A program made the position numbers and the translations under genes. The notes under the pieces are model-generated. The model saw nothing but the letters and a program-made list of their open reading frames with translations, made no database searches and was not told the DNA's origin. This document shows, piece after piece, positions 63,622-64,000 of a stretch of 64,000 nt of DNA (positions are counted from its first letter, which is position 1; each line of letters begins with the position of its first letter). Source of the DNA: Leucaena leucocephala (taxonomy: Eukaryota > Streptophyta > Magnoliopsida > Fabales > Fabaceae); the NCBI GenBank assembly GCA_037074615.1, contig CM073547.1, forward strand, positions 992,001 through 1,056,000. The letters are read 5' to 3'.

Positions 63622-63993
63622 TTACGCGAAGTGCAATGCTTCTTTACGTTTAATGTCAAACACCTTGATAAGAACATCTTCAACAACCTGTTTGAAATGC
63701 AAAATAACATTCATCAAATTGAACAGGAAATTCTTGAGGAAAATGTGGGCGTAATTAACGGGTTCAAACTTCTGCCCCGTCACAGACCAAAAATAAAAGC
63801 ATCAAATTTGGGGTGTGAACTAAAACAATCGTTACCAGCAGCAGAACTACGTAAAGAAACTTGCTAAAAGAATGAGAATCAAATGCAACAGGATTGATCG
63901 CATTACCTTGTCTGGTGTGGATGCGCCAGATGTTACACCAATTGTTATTGGACCCTTGGGCAGCCAGTTTTCCTTCTCTACCAGTTCGCCATG
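63622..63993 (-). CDS. HDR: 4-hydroxy-3-methylbut-2-enyl diphosphate reductase, last two exons (partial)
   Basis: Two minus-strand exons are present, 63993-63907 and 63687-63622, joined in phase 0. They read HGELVEKENWLPKGPITIGV, then TSGASTPDK, then VVEDVLIKVFDIKRKEALHF with a final Ala and a stop. This is the C terminus of plant HDR/IspH; the TSGASTPD motif belongs to the substrate-binding part of the enzyme, next to the 4Fe-4S cluster pocket. The upstream exon is entered through an acceptor 'tattag' at the window edge, so the rest of the gene continues past 64000. HDR carries out the last step of the plastid MEP pathway, giving IPP and DMAPP. Nothing in the visible part is broken. Confidence 0.9.
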
Positions 63994-64000
63994 CTAATAG

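Noticed and set aside
1..64000. LTR retrotransposons
   Set aside because: No reverse transcriptase, integrase or paired long terminal repeats were recognised anywhere in the window.

Overview
The window is nuclear DNA of a flowering plant, almost certainly a eudicot. The genes have many short, AT-rich, GT-AG introns, long AT-rich intergenic stretches with MITE-like repeats, and plant-only families (PPR, RRA arabinosyltransferase, GBF-type bZIP, UPF0496, plastid HDR and CCS1). No species can be named from the sequence alone. Exon models were built by hand from reading frame, splice signals and remembered family sequences.

Layout: 1-8317 has no gene. 8318-10381 (+) is an intronless E-class PPR protein. 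12202-14164 (+) is a two-exon RRA-type GT77 arabinosyltransferase. 15086-23323 (-) is a ten-exon G-group (GBF-like) bZIP gene. The intron between its basic region and its leucine zipper holds a 5.07-kb Mutator-like element (15743-20814). That element carries decayed fragments of a rabconnectin-3/DMXL-like gene and an ABCG24/28-like half-transporter, plus a nested 1.48-kb fold-back element made of minisatellite arms. 24.7-28.7 kb is AT-rich and gene-poor. 30592-32134 (+) is a deSI-like PPPDE protease. 33273-36878 (+) is the OST48/DDOST subunit of oligosaccharyltransferase in 13 exons. 37635-37940 (-) is a divergent DIR1-like lipid-transfer protein. 43557-44678 (+) is a UPF0496 protein. 45958-47926 (-) is an LPAT4/5-type acyltransferase. 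50256-58055 (+) is a PLAA/Doa1 homologue in 22 exons. 60818-62839 (+) is a broken copy of the plastid cytochrome c biogenesis gene CCS1. 63622-63993 (-) is the 3' end of HDR (IspH), which runs off the right edge.

The genes are independent plant loci and form no operon or shared pathway. Two participate in ER functions (OST48 in N-glycosylation, LPAT in lipid synthesis), one in the Golgi (RRA), one in Cdc48/ubiquitin turnover (PLAA), and HDR makes plastid isoprenoid precursors. From memory, the PPR, LPAT and PLAA genes match three adjacent Arabidopsis genes on chromosome 3 (At3g18840-18860). UPF0496 and HDR match near neighbours on chromosome 4 (At4g34320-34350). This suggests an old conserved neighbourhood.

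The most unusual part is the bZIP locus. A gene-carrying MULE separates the DNA-binding and dimerisation exons. A 314-bp tandem duplication has created a chimeric, potentially poison exon. A pair of splice acceptors 4 nt apart decides the N-terminal frame.
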